The position numbers and the translations under genes were made by a program. Positions 31,346 to 40,888 of a stretch of 64,000 nt of DNA are shown one piece after another. Location: the NCBI GenBank assembly GCA_946902875.1, contig OX336339.1:26009349-26073348 (forward strand), written 5' to 3'. Positions within the stretch are counted from its first letter, which is position 1, and each line of letters begins with the position of its first letter. The DNA is from Nematopogon swammerdamellus (Eukaryota > Arthropoda > Insecta > Lepidoptera > Adelidae). The notes below the pieces were generated by a model, which saw only the letters and a program-made list of their open reading frames with translations, did not search any database and was not told the DNA's origin.

Positions 31346-31637
31346 ATAAAAACCGGCCAAGTGCGAGTCGGACTCGCGCACCGGGGCTTCCGCACCAAAA
31401 AAAAAACACGTTTCTTGTATAGGGATTAGGAAACACGTTTCTTAATATGCGCCCTTGTATGGGGGCCCCCCTTAATTTTTAGCATTTTCTTATTTTTCTT
31501 ATTTGTTGTTTTATCGCATATTCTGTGAAAATTTCAACGGGCTACCTATTACGGTTCAAGAGATACAGCCCTCGGACAGACGGACGGCGGAGGCTTAGTA
31601 ATAGGATTCCGTACGGGATACGGAAACCTAAAAAATA
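31346..31637 (+). mobile_element. family G, short subtype, full length
   Basis: AAAAACCGGCCAAGTGCGAG to GGATACGGAAACCTAAAAAA, with an internal CACGTTTCTT duplication and a very short GACA tract. Confidence 0.86.
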
Positions 31638-32008
31638 TAAAAAGTAAAAATTAAGGGGGGTTCCCATAGTTGCTGTTTTGGTTTGGGGTTGGCTCTAGGC
31701 CTGCAAACTAATCCCGCTTGGATGGGGACCTTCGTGCAAAACCCCGCAGTCTCCAGCTACCCCAGCCACCCTATGTCTTCCATGAAAGCCACAAGTCGAC
31801 CGGGGTGTCTGCAGGCCGCTTAGCCTTATCCCTTAGTCGCCTTTTACGACATGCACGGGGAGAGATGCAGTGGGGCTATTCTTATTAGGTACCAACCCCA
31901 CACAGTACGGGGGGTTCCCATACAAGAACGGTGTTTTTTTCAATGTGTTTTTTGTTGTGGTGCTAACCTCGGTGATAGAGTGCTACTCGCACTTGGCCGG
32001 TTTTTACA
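31638..32008 (-). mobile_element. family G, 5' half, split by an A1 SINE
   Basis: AAAAGTAAAAATTAAGGGGGG is separated from CAAGAACGGTGTTTTTTTCA by the SINE; the G element then ends GTGCTACTCGCACTTGGCCG GTTTTT. Confidence 0.82.
31669..31908 (-). mobile_element. SINE A1, full length with 14-bp TSD
   Basis: GGGGGGTTCCCATA at 31655-31668 and 31909-31922 is an exact target duplication in the host G element. On the minus strand the SINE begins GTACTGTGTGGGGTTGGTAC and ends CCCCAAACCAAAACAGCAAC. This fixes the 240-bp unit and its polarity. Confidence 0.9.
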
Positions 32009-32194
32009 GTTTTCTACTTTATATTCATTGTTATATGTTCGTTTAGGCTTCAACCTCTGTTACACATTATCGTAATGTTTTCGGTTACGTGGTACATTAC
32101 ATTACAAAGTGACTAACATTCGTGGACGTTTCGTCCCTCGCTCCGGGGACATCGTCAGGACTCGCGACAACTGCGACGACCGAAAACGAATTAC
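32009..32194. other. unassigned
   Basis: Contains GACGTTTCGTCCCTCGCTCC, which looks repeat-like but has no second copy here. Confidence 0.3.
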
Positions 32195-32331
32195 GATAAT
32201 CCGCCATAATTAGCACATAGCTATTACGGTTCAAAAGATACAACCCTCGGATGGACAAACGGACAGACGGACGGACGGACGGACGGCGTAGGCTTGGTAA
32301 TAGGCCTCCTTATGGATACGAAATCCTAAAA
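32195..32331 (+). mobile_element. family G 3' fragment
   Basis: ATAATCCGCCATAATTAGCA, CTATTACGGTTCAAAAGATA, GGACGG repeats and GGATACGAAATCCTAAAAAC. Confidence 0.72.
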
Positions 32332-32785
32332 ACATACAAAACAAAAGTACTAAACCCGTTGTGTGGACGCTTACCTTCTCTGTTATTTCTTCCTCTCTAC
32401 CGAATTCGCTCAATCCGCCTCCCGTGTCGTCGAGCTCGCGTCAAAGGTCCTTCACACTATCGCCGGAGTCCTCCAAAGGATTCAGCGTCCGGTTTAAACT
32501 ACTTCTTTTTGCCCGTCGCGACGCTATCGAGGGACGTATTAGATTCAGATAAGCACGTTTTCCTTCAGCTGCCCCCACGCCGCCCCCTAGCCCTCCCCCC
32601 CCCCCCTCCTCGCCATCGCCCCCGCGCCCCCTCGCAGCCACCCGTCCCGTGTGTGTACTGACGCTACGTGCCGCTATTGTCCGCGACTTAATTCACTTTT
32701 GTGAAGCAAACCGAAGCTGATGTGAACAAATAAACGGATTATTGTTTACCACCAGTGAGACAATTATGTGAGCGAAGTTTTTTTT
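32332..32785. other. no gene; C-rich tract
   Basis: 32567-32645 is strongly C-rich with a C14 run. The 136-residue plus-strand frame is an extension of the G element into this tract and has no domain. Confidence 0.4.
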
Positions 32786-33040
32786 TGTTAGGGTTCAGTG
32801 CCCTATTACACTTAGGACCCTATTACAACGCGGTATATCCGTCCCTCTGTACTACCTTTAAAGGGCTGTAACTTTTGAACTGTAATAAATGCCCGGTTAA
32901 AATTTTCATAAAATAAGTGTTACTATGACGGACATTCTAACAAATAATTTGTATTAATCAAACAAAAAGATTAAGGGGACCCCATACAAGAAATGTGATT
33001 TTTCAAGGTTTTTTGTTTTTTTTTTGTTTTTGCTCTATAA
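32786..33040 (-). mobile_element. family G, old degraded copy
   Basis: TTAGGGTTCAGTGCCC, TTGAACTGTAATAAATGCCC, TTTTCATAAAATAAGTG and ATTAAGGGGACCCCATACAA keep G order at clearly lower similarity than other copies. Confidence 0.65.
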
Positions 33041-33222
33041 TTAAAACGGTTATCCATACAAGCGTCAAACTTTGTGTGATTATAGTGCAAACTCTGCAGC
33101 AAAACAACAAATAACAAAAACCTAATTTGAGTCGGGCTCGCGTTAACCATCCCGAACAGAATAAAAGAAAACTTTTTTTTTGTTTTTCTTTTTTTGTAAA
33201 TACGTCATACCATTATACAACC

Positions 33223-33745
33223 TATAACAGTTGCTTCACCGTTCGGAACCGATATAAAACTCTAGCTTCCTTCCCTTGTCCATTGCGAAATTGTGGTTCG
33301 CTCAGTCCGACTGGATTGATACAACCGTACGGAACGTAAGATAGCTGCATAGAAGCCTCAACTGCGTTCTCCTCTTGCCTCTAGCACAGATTACTTAATA
33401 GTTACTTCGTAACAGATAAATCACTCCATAGAAAATGTTCCTACCTTCGGGCTTTAATAGCCTACTGATTCACGTCGCCAATCGCTGCGTGCGAAAATGT
33501 ACCTTAACGATCGAGTATAAAGTGGTTATTGCTTTGCAGCTGCGCGCAATTGCGTGGGCGAGCGTCTATGTATACTTCGCGCGGCTGACGAATTACCACT
33601 GAAATAGACCGCCGGCGGCCCGTCGGGCGGTAGGTAGTTAGCGCGCGCAAGTACATAGAGTGCGTGAGGCCTGCCTCTAGTACCAAATAGCCGGCAAAGG
33701 GAAGTCTCCAGTATGGCACCTATTCTCGGAGGTGATATTGTCACG
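33223..33745 (+). mobile_element. SINE St body interrupted by element R
   Basis: CACCGTTCGGAACCGATATA to CTCCTCTTGCCTCTAG, then R, then the body resumes CCTCTAGTACCAAATAGCCG to TCGGAGGTGATATTG. Tail missing. Confidence 0.78.
33385..33671 (-). mobile_element. element R, copy 1
   Basis: The 9-bp TGCCTCTAG at 33376-33384 and 33672-33680 flanks it. Body matches 53296-53573 in reverse, from CACAGATTACTTAATAGTTA to GCGCGCAAGTACATAGAG. No terminal inverted repeat and no A-tail visible. Confidence 0.8.
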
Positions 33746-33883
33746 CTCGCGCTTGGCAGGTTCTGTCAACTGCGGGTTCGACTGAAGCCGGGCGCTCGCC
33801 CCGATGATCGAAGTAGTCCGAAGCGTCGGCCAAAATTACTGCGACTACCAACCGTGGCAAGCGCAAAACTTGTACCTAATCTC

Positions 33884-34168
33884 TGTCTCTATCTCTATCT
33901 CCATCTCCATCTCTATCTCTATCTCTATCTCTATCTCTATCTCTATCTCTATCTCTATCTCTATCTCTATCTCTATCTCTATCTCTATCTCTATCTCTAT
34001 CTCTATCTCTATCTCTATCTCTATCTCTATCTCTATCTCTATCTCTATCTCTATCTCTATCTCTATCTCTATCTCTATCTCTATCTCTATCTGTATCTCT
34101 ATCTCTATCTCTATCTCTATCTCCATCTCTATCTCCATCTCTATATTTATCTCTATCTCTATCTCTAT
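33884..34168 (+). repeat. (ATCTCT)n hexanucleotide array, about 285 bp
   Basis: Almost pure CTATCT repeats with a few C/G interruptions, continuous with an H1 Helitron start. The frames of alternating two-residue repeats here are artefacts. Confidence 0.95.
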
Positions 34169-34471
34169 CTGTACTTCTTATAAAAGGGAATGTGTCTGTA
34201 TGTATGTTTCAGGTAAACTCCGGAATCACTGAACAGATTTTAATGCGGTTTGCACAAATGGAAACAGTAGTTCTTGAGGCTCACATAGGCTATATATCAT
34301 CACGCTAAATAGCCTTAGGTCTGAGCAGTATCAAAGAAAGTATAATATGGACGGGAGAGAGAGAGAGAGAGAATATAAGAGTAGCGATAGCGATAGTTTA
34401 TTATCATATTATTATTCTGGATTTGCTATTAAATCGAGTCTACCGCGAGCGAAGCCGCGGGCAAAAGCTAT
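34169..34471 (+). mobile_element. Helitron-like H1
   Basis: GTACTTCTTATAAAAGGGAA to GAGCGAAGCCGCGGGCAAAA GCTAT, the last base mutated from the usual CTAG. (GA)n at 34351-34374. Non-coding. Confidence 0.75.
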
Positions 34472-34707
34472 TATTACATAAATACCTTGGCGCTGGTGCC
34501 CAAGTTTAGATCGTAAAGTGAGTGACACAGTAAGGCAGCGACTGTCGCGTCCTCGGCAGCAGTAGGCAACTCTACCACTAACCATTTCTAGACTAATACC
34601 TAACACTACATACTACCAGTGCAGTGCCGGATTAGTCATATAGCCGCAGTAGCAATTTATGCAGATGATATACGGGCCACGCTTCTCCGGCCGCGCTTAG
34701 ATAGAAT

Positions 34708-35313
34708 AAAAATCGGTCAAGTGCGAGTTTTACCAGCGCACGGAGGGTTCCGTAGATCCGACATACCATACCTGTCAAAAAACCATATTCGTCTATATGT
34801 TTTCTTTCATAATGCAAAATATAAACACCTGTGGCGCCATCCATTATTCAGTAGCGTGAACACGTACTAACTGATTCTTAGCACGTTTCTTGTACGGGGT
34901 CCCCGTCCCTTAATTTTGTAATTTTTTGTTTTTTTTACTAAGCCTACGCCGTCCTTCTGTCTGTCCGTCCATCCGTCGTAATAGCTAGCCCGTTGAAATT
35001 TTCACAGAATATGTGTTGTTATAGCGGATATAACAACAAATATAAGGCCCATACAATAAACGTGTATTTTAATTTTTTTTTTTTTTTTGTGGTGCGGAAA
35101 ACTCGGTGCGCGAGTCCGACTCGCACTTGGCCAGTTTTTATTATTTGTTGGCACATTCGCCATAATAACACATATTCTGTGAAAATTTCAACCGGGTACC
35201 TATTACGGTTCAAACGATACAGCCCTAGGTCAGACAGACAGACAGACGGTGTAGGTTTATAGGTTTTTACGGTGTAGGGTATAGGCTTCCGTATAAATAC
35301 GGAACGCTAAAAA
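34708..35313 (+). mobile_element. family G, third subtype, host of a nested G element
   Basis: 5' half AAATCGGTCAAGTGCGAGTT to TTTTGTAATTTTTTG (34930), 3' half ATTTGTTGGCACATTCGCCA (about 35141) to AATACGGAACGCTAAAAATC. Together they make one complete element. Confidence 0.82.
34931..35140 (-). mobile_element. family G, short subtype, nested
   Basis: T-run and TTACTAAGCCTACGCCGTCC to CGACTCGCACTTGGCCAGTT. It sits in the T/A tract of the host copy, in opposite orientation. T-runs on both sides hide any target duplication. Confidence 0.82.
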
Positions 35314-35397
35314 TCTGAATCCGGAGCGTATCCTGTGTGTGCATAGTCCCCCCTCCTTCCTGCCTGGCGTGGGGCATCCTTATTCCTTATTCCTTAC

Positions 35398-35612
35398 CTA
35401 TAATAAAATCCAACGTCTGCTTTCTGTCTGTCTGAGTGTCTGTCTGTCCGCTTATAACTCGAGAACCACTGAACCGATTTTAATAAAACAAAATTCTACG
35501 GATAGCTTGATTCTTCCCATCAACTATAGGCTACTTACTATCACACTAAATGGCTTATGAGGTTAGCAGTGAAGTGAAATATGAGAGCGGGCGGAGCCGC
35601 GGGCACAGCTTG
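35398..35612 (+). mobile_element. Helitron-like H3
   Basis: TAATAAAATCCAACGTCTGC to GCGGGCGGAGCCGCGGGCAC AGCTTG, the end mutated from CTAG. The interior CCACTGAACCGATTTTAATA is shared with 39528-39752 and 62378-62590. Confidence 0.72.
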
Positions 35613-35627
35613 TCATAATATATAACG

Positions 35628-35684
35628 CAAAGACTTTGTATTACGTCGGCGCAGCGACGCGCGACGTAATACAAACTCTTTGAT
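35628..35684. repeat. imperfect hairpin
   Basis: AAAGACTTTGTATTACGTCG and CGACGTAATACAAACTCTTT form arms around a GC-rich loop. Shares the arm motif with the palindrome at 24560-24588. Confidence 0.55.
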
Positions 35685-35900
35685 AAAACGTCATACATAA
35701 CTTGACATTTTTCTCTCTCATAATTGAGAGCAATGGTATTTTTAGTAGTAAGTGCACTTTCTGGGCATTGTTTTATTGGTGAAAACTGCACGAAATAGAA
35801 GTAATGGTTTTAACGCGACACCTGGACATACAGACAGACATGCATAACAGTTAAACATTTTCGAAATAAGGAAGTTTGTACTTTTTATTATTTATTTTTT
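35685..35900. other. no recognisable feature
   Basis: Nothing seen. Confidence 0.3.
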
Positions 35901-36216
35901 TATTTAAACTGACACGGTTGGCTACATCACCTACAACATCCGTGATGTCAGCCCATAACACCGGGTTGAACTTGGTGCCACGTCAGTGCTTCCCTTCGGT
36001 CGTGCCGGCTACACTGAACTGGACGGAAAACACAAACTATTTACATAGCCGTTTCGACCGACCTTTCATTCAGTGTGGTGGTACCAACCCGGGCGGGTTA
36101 AACCCTACCACCTAGTTATATAAGAAGGGAGTCACATCCCTTAGTCGCCTTTTACGACATGCACGGGGAGAGATGCAGTGGGGCTATTCTTTTAAAGTAC
36201 CGGCCCCACACGGTAC
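35901..36216 (-). mobile_element. SINE SA, full length
   Basis: AACTGACACGGTTGGCTACA, S body, ATAAGAAGGGAGTCACATCC, then the A head to ACCGGCCCCACACGGTAC. Best reverse-strand copy of the A head + S body fusion, about 315 bp. Confidence 0.85.
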
Positions 36217-36431
36217 GAACGATGTTGTTAATCAACACACGGTACCACTTAATTTAATTAGTGTAAAACACCAGTGATGGAATTTTGCGAAAATTTCGTT
36301 ATCATATCACAGACGCACCCACCGACCCAAACGATGGGTTTAAATAAGTTTGATGTCTACATGCGTCTTTCTGTCTGTGTATGTATGTATGTCTGTGACA
36401 AACCAAATCCAAAAAAAAATTATAAAAACTT

Positions 36432-36620
36432 CGTAGGGCCGGTACTTAAAAAGAATAGCCCAACTGCATGTCTCCCCATGCATGTCGTAAAAGGCGGCTA
36501 AGATAATAAAGACGAGGTGCCGTGCCAAAGGGCGACAGGCTAGCCACCTCCCACCTTAGCACAGTCCTTCCACCGAGTCATACAGCAGAAGTGTCTTCGT
36601 GCCTAACTTGCTGCTTGATG
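36432..36620 (+). mobile_element. SINE A2, 3' truncated
   Basis: GTAGGGCCGGTACTTAAAAA (A head) to GCCTAACTTGCTGCTTGATG. The TATG tail is lost. Confidence 0.72.
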
Positions 36621-37071
36621 TTTTTAGGGGTCGGGGTTTTTTTTAATTTGTAATTTATCTTTTTATAAATGAGTGGTGATGGTGATGGTGATAGATCCTA
36701 TATCAAGGCACATTTGACCCCTTGAAAACATTTGCTTCAGGCCTCGCACTGGCTTAATCCGGCACTGTAACTGTAATATACCACCGCAGAGAGAGGGAGA
36801 GAGAGAGAGAGAGAGAGGCACGCGCGGGATACCTCGGACGGGCGGATAACCGGATATGGCCGGTATTGAGGGGTACCGCGGCCGGATATCGCAGGCCACG
36901 TCGCGCTGTTCACCCTCTTCAAACTACAATGTGGCCTTATCTCATCTGCCGCCCCGCAACCCCCGCCCGCCCGCGCACCCGCCGCCCCCGCCCACAAGCC
37001 GCCCCGGATCAAACTGATAACTTATGCCTATTTAGCGCACAGCGAAACTAGTGGAATATACGTATTTTGTG
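36621..37071. other. no gene; (GA)n and GC-rich patch
   Basis: (GA)n at 36786-36815; C/G-rich 36955-37005. Short frames over it are not supported. Confidence 0.4.
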
Positions 37072-37228
37072 TACTAGCTTTTACTTTTGCTCAAAGGTCA
37101 GGCCGCCAATGACGTAGCATTATAATTTATAGAAATAACCTTGAGAAGTGGCAGAATGTAACAGTAATATCCTTATGTAAATCGATAAAGTGGTTCTAGC
37201 TAGAGTTATAAGGATAGATAGATAGATA
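37072..37228 (-). mobile_element. Helitron-like H4 fragment
   Basis: ACTAGCTTTTACTTTTGCTC then TCAGGCCGCCAATGACGTAG, homologous to 8808-8985. Confidence 0.55.
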
Positions 37229-37340
37229 GAAAATTCTTTATTGCTCCAGTAAACATTAAACAGTAACAAATACATTGGAAAATTTACATAAGGTGCAAAA
37301 GCGGACTTATCCCGTACAGAGATTTCTTACAGTCAACCTT
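37229..37340 (-). mobile_element. LINE 3' UTR tail (family Z)
   Basis: Reverse strand AAGGTTGACTGTAAGAAATC, GGGATAAGTCCGCTTTTGCA, then GGAGCAATAAAGAATTTTCT with AATAAA. Confidence 0.68.
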
Positions 37341-37526
37341 TGGATGTTTGAGATTCGATAATATAGTGGAATGTAAGCATGTAGTAGCAAAAGAGTTGAG
37401 CGTGACAATTGGAGATAAAAATAATAATAAGAATACTTATTAAACATACATATAATTACATGCTAGTAAAATATAAGCCATACATGTTTAATACATATAA
37501 ATTACTAAATATATAGAATACTAGCT

Positions 37527-39052
37527 GAGCCCGCGGCTCCGCTCGCGTGAAATTCGTATTCCAAAGAAGAATGTAAGTAACTAAGGGCGAGGCCGAAGGC
37601 CGAGCTGCCTTCAGGTAATCGATAAACCTTCTTAAAGAAAGTAACTAACTAAGGGCGAGGCCGAAGGCCGAGCTGCTTTCAGGTAAACGATAAACCTTTC
37701 TCAAATAAAGGAAGTAAGGGCGAGGCCGAAGGCCGAGCTGCGTTCAGGAAGACGACAAACCTTCTGGAAGAAAGGAAGGAACTAAGTGCGAGGCCGAAGG
37801 CCGAGCTGCGTTCAGGTAAACCAAAAATCCTCTTCCGCCTTCGGGCCTCGCCCTTAAAGACTTCCTTTCTTCGATAGAATATAATATCGTTTACTCAATC
37901 TATTTATTTCATATAAATAAAAAAGTAATATTAATAACTAAATAATTAAACCTACCTAACAAACATTAAAATAACTATACAAACAGGCATTTTCAAATGT
38001 TCTTAGAGCACTTGCGGCATTACCCCGCTGGATGGCAAGGCTTACCCTTTGAATGAAGTACATAAGCCCTTGATGACGGGACACCAGTTGCGTCAACCAG
38101 CTCAAGCCTCTTTTGGCTTCACTGCTCCACAGACCGAGGGTTTCAACCGCAAACGCAACAAATTCGAAATCTTGAATTATATTTCTATATTTGCTGCGTT
38201 GGAGGCTCTCCGCCCCAGCCTCGGCCGCGCCAGCCGCTCTTGAAGATGTCCTAACGTGACTTGGAGCCAATGTGAGAACAAAAGTGGCGTCCCACATCAC
38301 AGAACTACCCTTAGTCCATGGCACTAAGGTCTCTAGCATCGGGCCTCTTGCCATCCAGCCGGGAATAACCGCGAGGTTCTAGGATGCACGGTATATTTGC
38401 CGTTAGAAGCGTGGACTTTATAATAAAATTTAAATTAAATTAACTCAATCTTAATATTAATTAACTTTATTCGAGATGGTTTAGCTTCTTCCTGAACGCA
38501 GCTCGGCCTTCGGCCTCGCCCTTAGTTACTTGCTTTCTTCGAGATGGTTTATCATTTGTCAGAACGTAGCTCGGCCTTCGGCCTCGCCTTAGTTGCTTAC
38601 TTTCTTCATGATGGTTTAGCTTCTTCCTGAACGCAGCTCGGCCTTCGGCCTCGCCCTTAGTTACTTGCTTTCTTCGAGATGGGTTTTCAATTATCCGAAC
38701 GTAGCTCGGCCTTCGGCCTCGCATTAGTTACTTACTTTCTTCTAGATGGTTTAGCTTCTTCCTGAACGCAGCTCGGCCTGCGGCCTCGCCCATAGTTACT
38801 TACTTTCTTCGAGAAGGTTTATGGTCTTCCAGAATAGAGCTTGGCCTTCGGCCTCGCCCTTAGTTACTTATTTTCTTCAAGAATGTTTTTCTTCTTCCTG
38901 AAATCAGCTCCGCCTTTCGCCTCGCCCTTAGTTACTTTCATCGAGAAAGAATATCGTTTACGTGAGCGCAGTTCCGCCTTCGGGCCCGTCTTTAGTTACT
39001 TACTTTCTTTTTTTTAAATACGAATTTCACGCGAGCGAAGCCGCGGGCAACA
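37527..39052. mobile_element. FB1-type inverted array split by a retrotransposon fragment
   Basis: Left arm 37527-37865 has four ~68-bp units like FB1 (GCGAGGCCGAAGGCCGAGC), right arm 38466-39040 has eight in the opposite direction. Outer ends are the Helitron-type CCGCGGCTCCGCTCGCGTGA and CACGCGAGCGAAGCCGCGGG. The centre (37866-38465) is non-array DNA carrying an RT-associated C-terminus. Confidence 0.8.
37956..38375 (-). pseudogene. non-LTR retrotransposon ORF C-terminus inside the FB1-type array
   Basis: Uninterrupted for over 130 residues. Recognisable blocks in order are LETLVPWTKGSSVMWDAT, TLAPSHV, RSKYRNI, FVAFAVETLGLWS and RVSLAIQRGNAASALRTF, then a stop at 37956. This order (xTLVPWxxGxxxxWDAT..APSH..KYxxI..FxPxAVETxGxW..RxSxAIQRGNAAS) is what I know from the C-terminal part of RT-bearing ORFs in many invertebrate genomes. 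The usual PDG before TLVPW is not intact. An AT-rich tail follows. No RT domain is present, so this is a 5'-truncated copy. Confidence 0.65.
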
Positions 39053-39527
39053 GATATATAAATTTTATTGCACCAATGACAGCGACATAACTTCGACTTT
39101 CAATTATTATTTTTATATAATGAAACAATTTGTCACCGGCCAGCTCACGTCGAGATGACAGTTCTCCGTTGTCAACATGACATTTAAAATTGTTTTTACC
39201 TTTACTTTGGACTACGTGATTTTAAACGCGCAATAATGTTTATAATTGTTAATTTTTTTTTATTTTTGTTAATTTTTTTTTACGTATTATGTTAACCCGG
39301 CATATAAACTGCCACTATACAAAGTTTCGTCTAATTCCGTTCAGTGGTTTTTGCGTGATGCGCGTACAGACAAACAAACAAACAAACAAACAAAAATTTT
39401 AAAAACTGTTCTAACATGTTCAGTATCTCATTTTAAGCCACCCTGGTTAGTTTTTTTCCGAATACATTCAATGTACAGACTTTCTTACCTCTACGATTTT
39501 ATTATATGTATAGAAGATTATATACAA
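39053..39527. other. no gene; (ACAA)n
   Basis: AT-rich with (ACAA)n at 39366-39394. CCGTTCAGTGGTTTTTGCG suggests a relic of another Helitron-like family. Confidence 0.4.
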
Positions 39528-39752
39528 ACAAGCTGTGCCCGCGGCTCCGCCCGCTCTCATATTTCACTTCACTGCTAACCTCATAAGCCATTTAGCGTGA
39601 TAGTAAGTAGCCTATAGTTGATGGGAAGAATCAAGCTATCCGTAGAATTTTGTTTTATTAAAATCGGTTCAGTGGTTCTCGAGTTATAAGCGGACAGACA
39701 GACACTCAGACACTCAGACAGAAAGCAGACGTTGGATTTTATTATAGGTTAT
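39528..39752 (-). mobile_element. Helitron-like H3
   Basis: CAAGCTGTGCCCGCGGCTCC to GACGTTGGATTTTATTATAG, reverse complement of 35398-35612. CACTCAGA is duplicated in the GACA tract. Confidence 0.74.
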
Positions 39753-39833
39753 TATATACAAATAAATATACATACATACATACTTGTCCATCCAGGTAAG
39801 TATGAAACAAAAGTGGTTTTTGTTTTTTAGGTG

Positions 39834-40096
39834 TTTACTTCACATTGACGGAGGTAATACAGTTTTAGGTGTTTTTTGAATAAGGGAAGCGATTTACAAT
39901 GTCGGATAAAGTGTGGTAGTGAATTCCACAGTCGAGCTGCGTGAACAGAAAATGAGTTGGTATAAAAACCAGTTTTATGAGAGGATGGATATGGAGGAAG
40001 GATTCTTATATTGGCGTAAGTTACACGACCGCTCTCCAAAAGTTTCAAATTTTTTGTTAAATGATCATTTAGTAGATGCCGCTCTTTCTTCCGCAT
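39834..40096 (-). pseudogene. LINE reverse transcriptase C-terminal tail
   Basis: Minus strand reads TGFYTNSFSVHAARLWNSLP then HFIRHCKSLPLFKKHLKLYY before a stop near 39837. The pattern FSVxAxRLWNSLPxxIRxxxSLxxFKKxLK is the usual C-terminus of many non-LTR RT ORFs. About 85 residues survive. A TATGTA-repeat tail follows. Confidence 0.75.
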
Positions 40097-40128
40097 GTTA
40101 TGATAATTGTATGGGAGTTTTAATAAAT

Positions 40129-40372
40129 TTTTACCCGACTGCGCGAAGCAAAAAGGAGGGTAATGAATGTTTTTCGAGTGTATGTATGTATAGTATGTCT
40201 ATTTCTATGGCGCGCTCTGTAACCTACACGGCTTGATGCATTTTAACATATACCTCATTGTTAGGTTCGTCTTAATTTTGGATGTTATACATGGGCTATA
40301 AAACATGTGATCAAGAAAATATTGTCAAACTTTGAAAATAGTTTTACATTTTTGTAGCAGTCGGGTTTTATA
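40129..40372 (+). mobile_element. repeat V
   Basis: Begins TTACCCGACTGCGCGAAGCA and ends GCAGTCGGGTTTTATAA, so ACCCGACTGC is inverted at the two ends. Copies at 56806-57003 (reverse) and 14874-15088. Non-coding. Confidence 0.65.
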
Positions 40373-40888
40373 ATTTTTTTATTCTTTTTTTCTTTTATTT
40401 TGGATTTTTTATTATTTGTGTCGCTTCCGTATGGATGGACGGAACCGTAAAAAGTACAAAAATAAACTTTTCAGCGAGCTAAGCTAACATGGTGACTCCT
40501 CTAAGTTTGGCCTGAGGGAAACATATATTTCAATGTGTTTATCAAATTCATCTTCAAAGATCATTATATTTTCTATATTACTATTTCTCTTTTCTACGTG
40601 TTCTTATTACCCTCCAAGTGTTTCGTGGTGCGGATGTACGGGAGGGGGAGGTTTGGGGGCGGACGCGACGCAACTAACAGCTATATTCCGCTTCACAATA
40701 AGAAAAGGGCCGAATACGTTCGTCCGAGTCCATTAAAATGTCACTCAAGCCACCCGCCGACGAGATGGGCCCAAATGCAAAATATCCGACTCGAATAAAA
40801 TATGCGGCTTATACACGGAGAAGCGACGTTAGAGGAGTTGTCCCTGGCTTCTGTCTCTAGTAAAACAATGATGTGCGGCACGTTGTGA
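40373..40888. other. no gene; small family G relic
   Basis: CGCTTCCGTATGGATGGACG GAACCGTAAAAAG (40420-40455) resembles a G terminus. The rest is non-repetitive. Confidence 0.4.

Noticed and set aside
32105..32180. Possible Penelope-like or other RT piece around GACGTTTCGTCCCTCGC
   Set aside because: Looks repeat-like, but too short and single-copy here to assign.
33713..34232. Long plus- and minus-strand frames of alternating two-residue repeats
   Set aside because: Direct translation of the (ATCTCT)n array, not a gene.
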